Below are positions 18,048-25,715 of a DNA stretch of 64,000 bases, piece after piece. Origin of the DNA: Nocardia seriolae NBRC 15557 (GTDB lineage: Bacteria > Actinomycetota > Actinomycetes > Mycobacteriales > Mycobacteriaceae). The position numbers and the translations under genes were made by a program. How positions within the stretch are numbered: position 1 is the stretch's first letter; the number at the start of each line of letters is the position of its first letter. Location: the NCBI RefSeq assembly GCF_007990715.1, contig NZ_BJWY01000009.1:1-64000 (forward strand). The letters run 5' to 3'. Under the pieces are notes generated by a model. That model made no database searches. It worked only from the letters and a program-made list of their open reading frames with translations, and had not been told where the DNA came from.

Positions 18048-18218
18048 TCAATGCACAGTAGAACTCGAGTCGCAGGACGCGTCAAGAGGCATGCCGCGAA
18101 GCAGCACAGTTGGCATTTCGGCAACTCGTGCGCTTGGCTAACATCCGACGGTTTCGGGTAGCGCGTCAGGTCGGAGCGCCGGGCCGGTCGGCCCGGTGAT
18201 TGATCCCCAGGGGGACGG

Positions 18219-19295
18219 ATGAGGCAGATCCTTTTCGCGGCGATGATCGCCCTGGTGGTGTCGATCGCATTGACACCGTTGCTGGTTCGGTTGTTCACCC
18301 GCAGGAACCTCGGCCAGGAGATCCGCGTCGAGGGACCCCGAAGTCACCAATCCAAGCGCGGCACCCCGACCATGGGCGGGATCGCCATCCTGATCGGCAT
18401 GTGGGCCGGATATCTCGGATCCCACCTGATCGGCCTGCGTTACGACGCCCCCGGCGTGTCCGCCTCCGGGCTGTTGGTCCTCGGACTGGCAACGGCCATG
18501 GGCGTGGTCGGATTCCTCGACGACTTCATCAAACTGCGCAAACGACGCAACCTAGGACTAACCGCGACCGGCAAATACATCGGCCAACTCGGTGCCGCCA
18601 TCGTTTTCGGCGTTCTCGTCCTCCAGTTCCCCGGCAACACCGGACTGACACCGGCCAGCCGGCACGTGTCCATCGTGCGAGATCTCTCCTGGCCCTCGCT
18701 CCTCCCGGTGCTGTTCCTGCTCTGGGTCGTCTTCCTGGTGGCGGCCTGGTCCAACGCGGTGAACATCACCGACGGGCTCGATGGACTGGCCGCCGGTTCC
18801 ATGGGCCTGACGTTGGGCGCCTATGTGCTGATCACGTTCTGGCAGTACACGAATGCGTGCTCGACCCGCCCCGGCGCGGGGTGCTACAGCGTGCGCGATC
18901 CGCTGGATCTGGCGCTGGTGTGCGCCACGGCCGGTGCCGCCTGCGTCGGATTCCTGTGGTGGAACGCCGCACCGGCGAAGATCTTCATGGGCGACACCGG
19001 ATCCTTGACACTGGGCGGACTACTGGCCGGACTCTCGATCACCACTCGCACCGAACTGCTGATGGCCCTCGTCGGCGCGTTGTACGTCGCCGAAATCCTC
19101 TCGGTCCTCCTGCAGATCATCGTCTTCCGCACCACCCGCAAACGCCTCTTCAAGATCGCCCCGTTCCACCACCATTTCGAGCTCGGCAACTGGCCCGAAA
19201 TCACCGTGACCATCCGTTTCTGGCTACTGGCCGCCATCTCCGCAGCCGCCGGGCTCATGCTGTTCTACGGCGAACACCTCGCTGCCACCACGTAG
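18219..19295 (+). CDS. mraY: phospho-N-acetylmuramoyl-pentapeptide transferase MraY, outside a dcw cluster
   Basis: MraY transfers phospho-MurNAc-pentapeptide from UDP to undecaprenyl phosphate, forming lipid I. This 358-residue protein has about ten membrane helices and all key motifs: [13 protein letters not shown] (Asp-Asp), [22 protein letters not shown] and the FHHHFE histidine loop. AGGGGGAC precedes the ATG. The gene stands between imuA' (divergent) and a Ser/Thr kinase, not among murE/murF/murD/ftsW, so it is either a second copy or a displaced one. A second mraY could serve nucleoside-antibiotic tolerance or a special growth phase; this is inference. Confidence 0.93.
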   Translation: MRQILFAAMIALVVSIALTPLLVRLFTRRNLGQEIRVEGPRSHQSKRGTPTMGGIAILIGMWAGYLGSHLIGLRYDAPGVSASGLLVLGLATAMGVVGFLDDFIKLRKRRNLGLTATGKYIGQLGAAIVFGVLVLQFPGNTGLTPASRHVSIVRDLSWPSLLPVLFLLWVVFLVAAWSNAVNITDGLDGLAAGSMGLTLGAYVLITFWQYTNACSTRPGAGCYSVRDPLDLALVCATAGAACVGFLWWNAAPAKIFMGDTGSLTLGGLLAGLSITTRTELLMALVGALYVAEILSVLLQIIVFRTTRKRLFKIAPFHHHFELGNWPEITVTIRFWLLAAISAAAGLMLFYGEHLAATT

Positions 19296-19513
19296 CCGAG
19301 GAATACGGGCCCGCCGACGGCGCCGAGTCGTTTCGTCCGGAAGGTCGGAAAGTTCGGGAGAAACTCGCCGAATGTTCGGCGTGGGTTCCGGTGAGCGAAA
19401 CGCGCTGTGTCCGTATGGGTCTGGAGGGGAGCTCGCGGGGCCCGGGGCGAAGGCCAGCAAACCTCAGGTTTCGAAGCAGGCCAGTCAGGATGGTTTTCCG
19501 ATACCCTGCACCC

Positions 19514-20641
19514 GTGACCGAACGCGCCCGTCCCATCGTCGGCCCCGATTATCTGGTGGCCGGTCGTTACCGTCTGCAGTCCAAGCTGGGTGGCGGCGGC
19601 ATGGGTGCCGTGTGGCTGGCCATGGATCGGCTGCTGCATCGGGATGTGGCCATCAAGCAGGTGCTCTCCACCGCCGGCCTGAGCGAGGAAGAGGCTCGGG
19701 AGGTGCGCTCCCGGATCATGCACGAGGGGCGGGTGGCGGCCAAACTGTCGCACGAGCACGCCATCGCCGTGTACGACGTGGTGCTCGAGGCCGGTGAGCC
19801 GTGGCTGGTGATGGAGTGCCTGCCCTCGCGCAGTGTGGCCAAAGCGCTTGCGCTGGTGGATCAGCTGTCGCCGATCGAGGTGGCACAGATCGGCGCGCAG
19901 GTGGCCGACGCGCTGTCGACCGCGCACTCGGCGGGCATCGTGCACCGCGACATCAAGCCCGGCAATATTCTGGTCGCCGATCGCGGTGACGAGGTCGGCA
20001 TGGTGAAGCTGTCCGACTTCGGCATCTCCAGCGGCGCCAACGACGCCACCGAGGAGATCGGCGACGTCATCACCGGCACCCCGGCCTACCTGCCGCCGGA
20101 AGTCGCGCGCGGGGCCCGGCCCACCACGGCCAGCGACGTATTCTCGCTCGGCGCAACGCTGTACACCGCCATCGAGGGTCAGCCGCCCTACGGTTTCGAC
20201 GAGGACAGCAATGTCATCGTGGAACGCGCCGCCATGGCCCAGATCATTCCGCCCGCCCGCAGCGGCCCGCTCACCGACGTACTGCTGCACATGATGGAGC
20301 CCGCCCCGCAGCGCCGCCCCACCATGACCGAGGCGCGCAATGAAATCCTCACCGCCGCCTTCGGACCCGGCACCGCGCCCTACATTCTGAACGCGCCGGT
20401 GCGCACCGAGGACGGCACGATTCCGGCGTGGGCGGCCCGCAATGCGGCGGCCGGACTGCGCAGCCCGCACTCCGCCCCGCTCCCCCGGCCGCAGCGCGCC
20501 CAAGCGGCTCCGGCTGCCCCGCAACCGAAGTCGAAGGGCTTCGACTTCAGCGCCCTGGGCCCCAACGCGGGCCCGCTGGCGGTGGCGATCGGCCTGCTCA
20601 TCGGGCTGCTGATCATCATCGTGCTGGTTGTGCTGCTCTGA
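19514..20641 (+). CDS. membrane-anchored serine/threonine protein kinase (PknB/PASTA-less type)
   Basis: A 375-residue Hanks-type kinase. It has the glycine loop KLGGGGMGAVWLA, the ATP-binding Lys in DVAIKQVL, the catalytic loop HRDIKPGN, DFG in LSDFGISSG, and the activation segment GTPAYLPPE. The domain ends near residue 265. A Pro/Ala linker leads to one C-terminal membrane helix, and the protein stops right after it, so it has no extracytoplasmic sensor domain. GTG 19514 is the likely start; ATG 19490 is possible. It is 218 bp downstream of mraY on the same strand. A link to cell-wall control is plausible but unproven. Confidence 0.9.
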   Translation: MTERARPIVGPDYLVAGRYRLQSKLGGGGMGAVWLAMDRLLHRDVAIKQVLSTAGLSEEEAREVRSRIMHEGRVAAKLSHEHAIAVYDVVLEAGEPWLVMECLPSRSVAKALALVDQLSPIEVAQIGAQVADALSTAHSAGIVHRDIKPGNILVADRGDEVGMVKLSDFGISSGANDATEEIGDVITGTPAYLPPEVARGARPTTASDVFSLGATLYTAIEGQPPYGFDEDSNVIVERAAMAQIIPPARSGPLTDVLLHMMEPAPQRRPTMTEARNEILTAAFGPGTAPYILNAPVRTEDGTIPAWAARNAAAGLRSPHSAPLPRPQRAQAAPAAPQPKSKGFDFSALGPNAGPLAVAIGLLIGLLIIIVLVVLL

Positions 20642-20664
20642 ACCTCGAGCGGTGAACAGCGCCC

Positions 20665-21306
20665 TCAGTCGATGCGGCGGCGGTGGGCCCAGCGCGTGAG
20701 GGCATTCCGGTTGGACTGCTGGGTCTTTCGCAGCACGTTCGAGGCGTGGGTTTCCACGGTCTTCACCGAGATGAACAGGGTTTCGGCGATCTCACGGTAG
20801 GTGTAGCCGCGCGCCAGCAGCCGCAGCACCTCGAGCTCGCGCGGGGTGAGCGAATCCAGTTCCGGATCCAGCGGCGGCTCCGGCACCGGCGATTTGCCGG
20901 TGAAGGAATCCAGCACGAATCCGGCCAGCCGCGGAGAGAACACGGCATCGCCGCCGGAGACCCGCCGAATGCCGTCGGCCAGTTCGGGTCCTGAGATGGT
21001 CTTGGTGACGTACCCGCGCGCCCCCGCCCGGATCACCGCGATCACGTCTTCGGCGGCGTCGGACACGCTGAGCGCCAGGCACACCGGCCCCGGGTCGATC
21101 CCCTGCAGCACCGCGACCCCGCCCCCGTCGGGCATGTGCACATCCAGCAGCACCACTTCGGGCGCGGTCGCCTTGATCCCGGCGATGGCCTCGGCCACCC
21201 CGCCCGCCTCGCCGACCACTTCCATGTCGGACTCGCGGCTCAGCTCCGCCCGCACCCCGGACCGGAACACCGCATGGTCGTCCACCAGAAAGACCCGGAC
21301 GCTCAC
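20665..21306 (-). CDS. LuxR/NarL-type response regulator
   Basis: A 213-residue regulator with a receiver domain (VFLVDDHAVFRSGV; phosphoacceptor in VVLLDVHMPDGGG; Lys in YVTKTISG) and a LuxR DNA-binding domain (LTPRELEVLRLLARGYTYREIA, VKTVETHASNVLRKTQ). The sensor kinase gene lies 78 bp upstream on the same strand and is its evident partner. With the divergent PspC/LiaF-like protein at 25.7 kb it resembles a LiaFSR-type envelope-stress system. It is convergent with the Ser/Thr kinase, 23 bp apart. Confidence 0.9.
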   Translation of the reverse strand: MSVRVFLVDDHAVFRSGVRAELSRESDMEVVGEAGGVAEAIAGIKATAPEVVLLDVHMPDGGGVAVLQGIDPGPVCLALSVSDAAEDVIAVIRAGARGYVTKTISGPELADGIRRVSGGDAVFSPRLAGFVLDSFTGKSPVPEPPLDPELDSLTPRELEVLRLLARGYTYREIAETLFISVKTVETHASNVLRKTQQSNRNALTRWAHRRRID

Positions 21307-21384
21307 CTAGTTCTCCTCATGTCGACGCCGACCCCACCCACATCGGTACCACAATTCCAGCATCCCAGCCGCGTGGCTCCACCA

Positions 21385-22689
21385 TCACAGCTGCGCGGGA
21401 TCCCCGGTGACCGGCTGCTCGGTCTGCACCACCAGCCGCTCGTCGCCACCGTCCTTGCGCGGCATATAGATTCGCACCTCGGTGCCGTTGCCGGGCGCGG
21501 ATTTGATCTCCACGTGCCCGCCGCGGCGTTCGATGCGGCCGTGGATGGCTTTGGCCACGCCCTGCCGATCCTTCGACACCGCGTCCGGGTCGAAGCCCTT
21601 GCCGCGGTCGCGCACGAACACGCTCACCTGATGCGGCTCCACCTCGGCGTACAGGTCGATGGTCGGCACCCCGGCATGCTTGGCGGCATTGACCAGCGCC
21701 TCGCGCGCGGCCCCGAGCACCGCGGTGAAATGTTCCTTGGGCAGCCCGATTCCGCTGTCGTCGACGTCCATCGACACATCGCCCACGGTGACCGGCGTGA
21801 CCTTCACCCCGTGCTGATCCTCCACCTCACCGGCGATGGTGCGCAGCGCCGCGGCCAGACTCGACTGTGCCGGACCGGTGTCCTCGAACAGCCACTTGCG
21901 TAGCTCGCGTTCCTGACTGCGGGCCAGCCGCACCACTTCGGTCGGATCGTCGGCCTGCCGCTGGATCAAGGCCAGCGTCTGCAGTACCGAATCGTGCAGG
22001 TGCGAGGCGATCTCCTCGCGCTCGTCATTGCGAATCCGCGCCGCGCGTTCGGAATTCAGTGCCCGCACCATGCGCAGCCACAGCGGCACGGTCAGCAGCC
22101 CGGCCCCGACCAGCGTCACGGCGACGGCCAGCAGCGCGGACCCGAGCGAGCTGAGATTGATCCGGCCCAGCACCACCACACCCAGCCCGACCACGATGAG
22201 GGTGGCCCCGCCGACAATGCGCGCCCACGTCACCACCGACGGTTTGGTGGGCAGCCCGATGACCGATCTCGGCCCGTCCGCGTCGAATTCGCGCCACACC
22301 AGCGCCGCGCCGATGGCGACCACGATGATCGGCCCCACCACCTGCGCGGCCGTCCCGCTGAACACCCAGGCCGTGGCGACCGACAACGCCATACCCAGCA
22401 ACGCCAATCCGATGGCCTGCCGCCGCTCCGAGGAAGTCGGCGGGGATGCGTCCCCACCGCCGGGGGTGAAGATCCACAGCATCCCGTAGGCGACGATCCC
22501 GGCCCCGGCCAGCGCGGCCAGCAGCACGAACCCGATCCGCACCTTGAAGACGTCGACCCCGAGATGATCGGCGAGCCCGCCCGCCACCCCGCCCACAACC
22601 CGCCCGCCACTGCGCCGCACCAGCTTGGGCTGGGTCACGGGTGTGACCGCCCCGCGGGCAGGGTCATAGAAGGGCGCGGCCGGGTACAT
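21385..22689 (-). CDS. PspC-domain sensor histidine kinase
   Basis: About 434 residues. The N-terminal PspC domain (KLVRRSGGRVVGGVAGGLADHLG, then a membrane helix ending YGMLWIFTPGG) is followed by two pairs of membrane helices to about residue 190, a dimerisation helix (ASHLHDSVLQTLALIQ, with the phosphoacceptor His) and an HATPase domain (ALVNAAKHAG, RDRGKGFDP, GRIERRGGHVEIKSAPGNGTEV). Two starts are possible: ATG 22689 and GTG 22719, neither with a strong ribosome site. It is expected to sense membrane state and phosphorylate the regulator encoded just downstream. Confidence 0.88.
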   Translation of the reverse strand: MYPAAPFYDPARGAVTPVTQPKLVRRSGGRVVGGVAGGLADHLGVDVFKVRIGFVLLAALAGAGIVAYGMLWIFTPGGGDASPPTSSERRQAIGLALLGMALSVATAWVFSGTAAQVVGPIIVVAIGAALVWREFDADGPRSVIGLPTKPSVVTWARIVGGATLIVVGLGVVVLGRINLSSLGSALLAVAVTLVGAGLLTVPLWLRMVRALNSERAARIRNDEREEIASHLHDSVLQTLALIQRQADDPTEVVRLARSQERELRKWLFEDTGPAQSSLAAALRTIAGEVEDQHGVKVTPVTVGDVSMDVDDSGIGLPKEHFTAVLGAAREALVNAAKHAGVPTIDLYAEVEPHQVSVFVRDRGKGFDPDAVSKDRQGVAKAIHGRIERRGGHVEIKSAPGNGTEVRIYMPRKDGGDERLVVQTEQPVTGDPAQL

Positions 22690-22789
22690 GCCTTCGATAC
22701 TGGCACGGGCATCCGACACCCGACATCAGGAAACACCCGGATTCCGGCCCTGAGGCGGCGCAGCCGTCAGACTGCGGCGAACGCTCCCG

Positions 22790-23002
22790 TCACTCCGGAA
22801 TGACCTCGTCGGCTTGCATGCCCTTCTGCCCCTGGACGGCGACGAACGACACCTTCTGCCCCTCCTGCAAAGACTTGAAGCCTCCGCTCTGGATGGCCCT
22901 GAAATGCACGAAGAGGTCGTTTCCTCCGCCGTCGGGGGTGATGAAGCCGAACCCCTTTTCGTCGTTGAACCACTTCACAGTTCCGCTCTGCCTCTCGGCC
23001 AT
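22790..23002 (-). CDS. cold-shock family protein (CspA-like)
   Basis: A 70-residue OB-fold nucleic-acid-binding protein. It has RNP1 (KGFGFITP) and RNP2-like (DLFVHF) motifs and the usual TVKWFN start. Such proteins melt RNA structure and stabilise mRNAs. The sequence [25 protein letters not shown] resembles Gram-negative-type CspA/CspE as much as actinobacterial CspA in the loop after RNP2. AAGGG lies upstream of the ATG. It is one of the genes between the two halves of the PspC module. Confidence 0.93.
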   Translation of the reverse strand: MAERQSGTVKWFNDEKGFGFITPDGGGNDLFVHFRAIQSGGFKSLQEGQKVSFVAVQGQKGMQADEVIPE

Positions 23003-23136
23003 GACAAACCCTTCGTGACGTAGTCGAGTGATGGCGGTCGGTCAGGATGCCTCGCCACTTGCATCGATCATCCTTGTCCCCGGCCTTCACGGTGCGGATT
23101 TCCGCGGCGGCGAGCCACGCCGCGATCGGGCATCTT

Positions 23137-23181
23137 GTCCGGTCCGGACAGCGGAACCCTCCGGACTCGACCGGTCCGGAG
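23137..23181. promoter_or_regulatory. two related TCCGG palindromes upstream of the porin gene
   Basis: GTCCGG-T-CCGGAC at 23137-23149 and CTCCGGAC-N7-GTCCGGAG at 23159-23181 lie in the 312-bp space between cspA and the divergent MspA-like gene, about 135-180 bp upstream of the porin start. Shared half-sites suggest one regulator binding twice, or an mRNA leader structure. Nothing else is recognisable in this spacer. Confidence 0.45.
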
Positions 23182-23314
23182 AACTGCTCTCACGCCCGTG
23201 AACAGCACTTTCCCGACGATTCCGGGCACCGACACGGGCCCGGGCCGGTGCCGCGTCCATACCTTCATCTCAGCGGAGCCACCGGGTTCCGCATCGAGAG
23301 TCGGGGAGGACTCA

Positions 23315-23959
23315 ATGACCATCAAGACCGCTATCGCCGCTACCGCCACCGCCCTGGGACTGCTCTGCGGGGCAGCGGGCATCGCTCATGCGGACGGGGG
23401 ACTCGCGCCGCACGAGAAGACATCCGCCGCACCGAACGGGATGTCGGTCACCGTCGGCAACAAGGACGCCTACTTCCACGTGGTCCCACCCCTGAACGGG
23501 ATGCCGACCAGCCGGGAGCTGTACCTGAACAACACGGCCTACGGGCGGGTCGACGGCGGCACCGGCAAGATCCGCACCGGATACCTCGTCGCCTGCGCGG
23601 TGGACCTGGACGTGAAGTTCACCATTCAGGGCAACGCGGGCGTGACCCTGAACGCCGGCGTCGGCGTCCAGGCCGGGCTCACCGCGGTGACGCCGACCGC
23701 CAGCGTGACCATCTCACCCACCATCGGCGGCAGCGTCGGCTTCAATCTGGGCATCACGCCCGGCAAGATCGTCGACTTCAGACTCGGCGAGAAGCAGTTG
23801 CCCGCGGGCGACACCGGCTACATCGTCTACAACGACTACCAGCTGCAGGTGAACGGCTGCGGCGGCCCCCTGACCGTCCAGTCCTACACCATCATCGAGG
23901 GCACCTCCCCGGGAGCGGACGCAGCGGACTGGGTCGTCGGCGACCCGATCTCGCTGTAA
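23315..23959 (+). CDS. MspA-family outer-membrane porin
   Basis: A 214-residue preprotein. The signal peptide covers about residues 1-27 (ends GIAHAD). The mature part matches MspA porins of the mycolic outer membrane: an N-terminal segment with VTVGNKDAYFHVVPPLNGMPTSRE, YGRVDGG, IRTGYLVACAVDL, beta-strand-rich repeats around GVQAGLTAVTPTASVTISPTIGGS, and the C-terminal motif VNGCGGPLTVQSYT. MspA octamers let small hydrophilic solutes through. GGGGAGGA precedes the ATG at 23315, so the longer upstream frame is not used. A GC-rich terminator follows. Confidence 0.92.
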   Translation: MTIKTAIAATATALGLLCGAAGIAHADGGLAPHEKTSAAPNGMSVTVGNKDAYFHVVPPLNGMPTSRELYLNNTAYGRVDGGTGKIRTGYLVACAVDLDVKFTIQGNAGVTLNAGVGVQAGLTAVTPTASVTISPTIGGSVGFNLGITPGKIVDFRLGEKQLPAGDTGYIVYNDYQLQVNGCGGPLTVQSYTIIEGTSPGADAADWVVGDPISL

Positions 23960-23965
23960 TCCGCC

Positions 23966-24003
23966 CGAAGCGGCGGCGCGGACTTCCGCGCCGCCGCTTT
24001 CGG
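23966..24003 (+). terminator. terminator after the porin gene
   Basis: GCGGCGGCGCGGA and TCCGCGCCGCCGC form a 13-bp stem with a tiny loop, flanked by CGAA/TTCG pairing and followed by TTT. It starts 7 bp after the porin stop and separates it from the next gene. Confidence 0.8.
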
Positions 24004-24077
24004 CATTCTCACTCCCGTGGAATTTCCGCCCCGGCCGTCGGGTTGCCCCAGCAGCAGATCCGGACATGGAGGGTGAG

Positions 24078-24491
24078 ATGAACGCATTCAACGAATCGGT
24101 GATCGAGGAGTTCCGCGCCAACAACGGCAAGGTCGGCGGCCCCTTCGAAGGCCGCGACAACATGGTGCTGATCACCACCACCGGCGCGAAATCCGGCCGC
24201 TCCGTAACCAACCCACTGGTCTACGTACCCGACACCGACCGCATCGTCCTCATCGCCTCCAACGGCGGCGCCGACAAACACCCCGCCTGGTACCACAACC
24301 TCCGCGCCAACCCCCAGCTCACGATCGAACTGGGCACCGAAACCTACACGGGTAAAGCCGAATTCCTCACCGGCCCCGAGGCCGAAGACCTCTACAACCG
24401 CATGATCACCCTCATTCCCGTCTTCGCCGAATACCGCGAAAAGACCACCCGGGCCATCCCCGTCGTCGCGGTCCACCGCGAAACCACCTAG
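24078..24491 (+). CDS. deazaflavin (F420)-dependent nitroreductase-family protein
   Basis: A 137-residue protein of the Ddn/split-barrel family, which uses F420H2 to reduce quinones or nitro compounds. Motifs are ESVIEEFRANNGKVGGPFEG, LITTTGAKSGRSVTNPLVYV, LIASNGGADKHPAWYHNL and NPQLTIELGTETY. ATG 24078 is chosen because GGAGGGTGAG directly precedes it; an in-frame ATG at 24066 lacks such a site. F420 use is known for the family but has not been shown here. Its stop overlaps the stop of the opposite-strand nucleotidyltransferase remnant. Confidence 0.88.
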   Translation: MNAFNESVIEEFRANNGKVGGPFEGRDNMVLITTTGAKSGRSVTNPLVYVPDTDRIVLIASNGGADKHPAWYHNLRANPQLTIELGTETYTGKAEFLTGPEAEDLYNRMITLIPVFAEYREKTTRAIPVVAVHRETT

Positions 24492-24988
24492 GCCCCAAGC
24501 ACGTCGAGCCAGATGTGCGGTGGATGCACGCGAGTGATCCACTCCGTCAGCCGCGCAACGCGGTAGCGAGGCAGCAGGGGAACAGTTCGCTCGAAGTCAC
24601 CCTGATCCTTCGGGCGAACCGCCTCGGCCTTGAACAACAAGGCCGCCTCCGGAATGACATACGGGATCCCGGCGGCCCCAACCTCGATCAATTCCGCATA
24701 GGGAAGGGTGATCGAGCAATCCCGCCGACAGATCCACCGATCCCCCTCGTGCGGTTCACGAAACACATCAAGGTGGTATCGCCCGCTCGAAGGATCCCGC
24801 ATCCAGGTCTGGTGCAACTCAGGATGATCCCCAGCATCCGCATAATCCCACACCATCCCCCACCCGACCACATCCCATTCGAACTCCCCGAACGCCGCCG
24901 CAACCTCCCCGAACCCCCACGCCTCCCACCGCCGACCACACTCGTCCGCGCCGATCGCCCCGCCACCCACCGTAAGCTCGCCAATCAC
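24488..24988 (-). pseudogene. nucleotidyltransferase-fold protein, N-terminally degraded
   Basis: The 166-residue frame matches the C-terminal two thirds of a nucleotidyltransferase-like family: HQTWMRDPSSGRYHLDVF, WICRRDCSITLPY, GIPYVIPEAALLFKAEAVRPKDQGDFE, TRVHPPHIWLDVLG. The N-terminal GGWALD and HEDLE motifs that hold the metal-binding residues are missing. Upstream of the GTG at 24988 a stop occurs within 18 bases, right at the edge of the inverted repeat at 25007. It is therefore probably a truncated, inactive gene. If it is still expressed, it would lack the catalytic site. Confidence 0.65.
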
Positions 24989-25006
24989 CCACCCACCCCC
25001 ACTTCA

Positions 25007-25077
25007 TCGAGTGGCACACTCACGGGGCATTTGCCCCGATTTCACCTCCCAAAATGTGCCACTCGACGACTCGTCGA
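25007..25077. repeat. nested inverted repeats, possible mobile-element end
   Basis: A perfect 12-bp inverted repeat TCGAGTGGCACA (25007-25018) / TGTGCCACTCGA (25055-25066) encloses a second hairpin CGGGGCA-TT-TGCCCCG (25023-25038). It is followed by a third palindrome TCGACGA-C-TCGTCGA (25063-25077). The cluster lies exactly between the degraded nucleotidyltransferase gene and the IS256-type transposase tail. Confidence 0.75.
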
Positions 25078-25088
25078 CGGGGGGGTAG

Positions 25089-25331
25089 GAGTTTCGGCGC
25101 GTCATCTGCTCGACGAACGCAATCGAATCGGTCAACGCCCGCATCCGCCGCGCCGTGCGCGCTCGCGGGCACTTCCCCAACGAACAGGCCGCGATGAAAT
25201 GCGTCTACCTGGCCGTCATGGCCCTCGATCCCACCGGCACCGGCCAGAAACGCTGGATCACCCGCTGGAAAGCGGCGTTGAACGCCTTCGACATCACCTT
25301 CGAAGGCCGACTCACCGCCGGACGGAAGTAA
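25089..25331 (+). pseudogene. IS256-family transposase, C-terminal remnant
   Basis: About 80 codons from a TAG at 25086 to a TAA at 25329-25331 read RRVICSTNAIESVNARIRRA, then RARGHFPNEQAAMKCVYLAV, ALDPTGTGQKRW and WKAALNAFDITFEGR. This is the conserved C-terminal end of mutator-type IS256 transposases, including the TNAIES and ARGHFPNEQAA motifs. The DDE catalytic region is absent, no start codon is available, and only a remnant is left. It marks past transposition into this spacer. Confidence 0.85.
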
Positions 25332-25337
25332 CTCAAC

Positions 25338-25604
25338 CAACCCGAGTTACACCGTTATCTGGACAGGCCCCACCCCGAACTCACCACCGTGCTCACCCAA
25401 TCCGTCGCCTACAGCTGGAATGCCGCTCTCGCCCCCGACGAACGCCATATCGTCTCCACTTCCGACGACGGCACGGTTCACCTGTGGGACCTGGACGAGC
25501 AGCGGGTGGCGAACCGCATCTGCGCGATCACCGGCGGACTCTGGACCGAGGACCTCTGGCAGCGATACCTACCTCAGCTCCCCTACCGCCCGCCCTGTCG
25601 CTGA
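25338..25604 (+). pseudogene. WD40-repeat protein, C-terminal remnant
   Basis: An open stretch ends LAPDERHIVSTSDDGTVHLW, DLDEQRVANRICAITGG and LWTEDLWQRYLPQLPYRPPC before the stop at 25602-25604. This looks like the last WD40 blade and tail of a large WD40 protein of the kind fused to signalling NTPases or kinases in actinobacteria. The only start in this stretch, GTG 25389, would give 71 residues, far too short for a propeller. It begins within a few bases of the transposase remnant's end, so the rest of the gene was probably lost through that insertion. Confidence 0.65.
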
Positions 25605-25715
25605 GTCACCCGTGCGGTCATCCCCGGGAGCACAGATCCCCCGGTCGAAGTTCAGGTTTGCATTCAGGGTGATCCCCGATGCGGGTGGGTGGGGCCGAAC
25701 AGCACGATGGTTGGC

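Noticed and set aside
17111..18298. A 932-residue reading that extends imuB upstream through imuA'
   Set aside because: The extra part runs over imuA' in another frame and is only low-complexity Arg/Gly-rich translation; ImuB homology starts at 17107.
18200..19489. An 813-residue reading fused to the Ser/Thr kinase
   Set aside because: The first 430 residues overlap mraY in the wrong frame and show Arg/Pro-rich noise; the kinase starts at 19490 or 19514.
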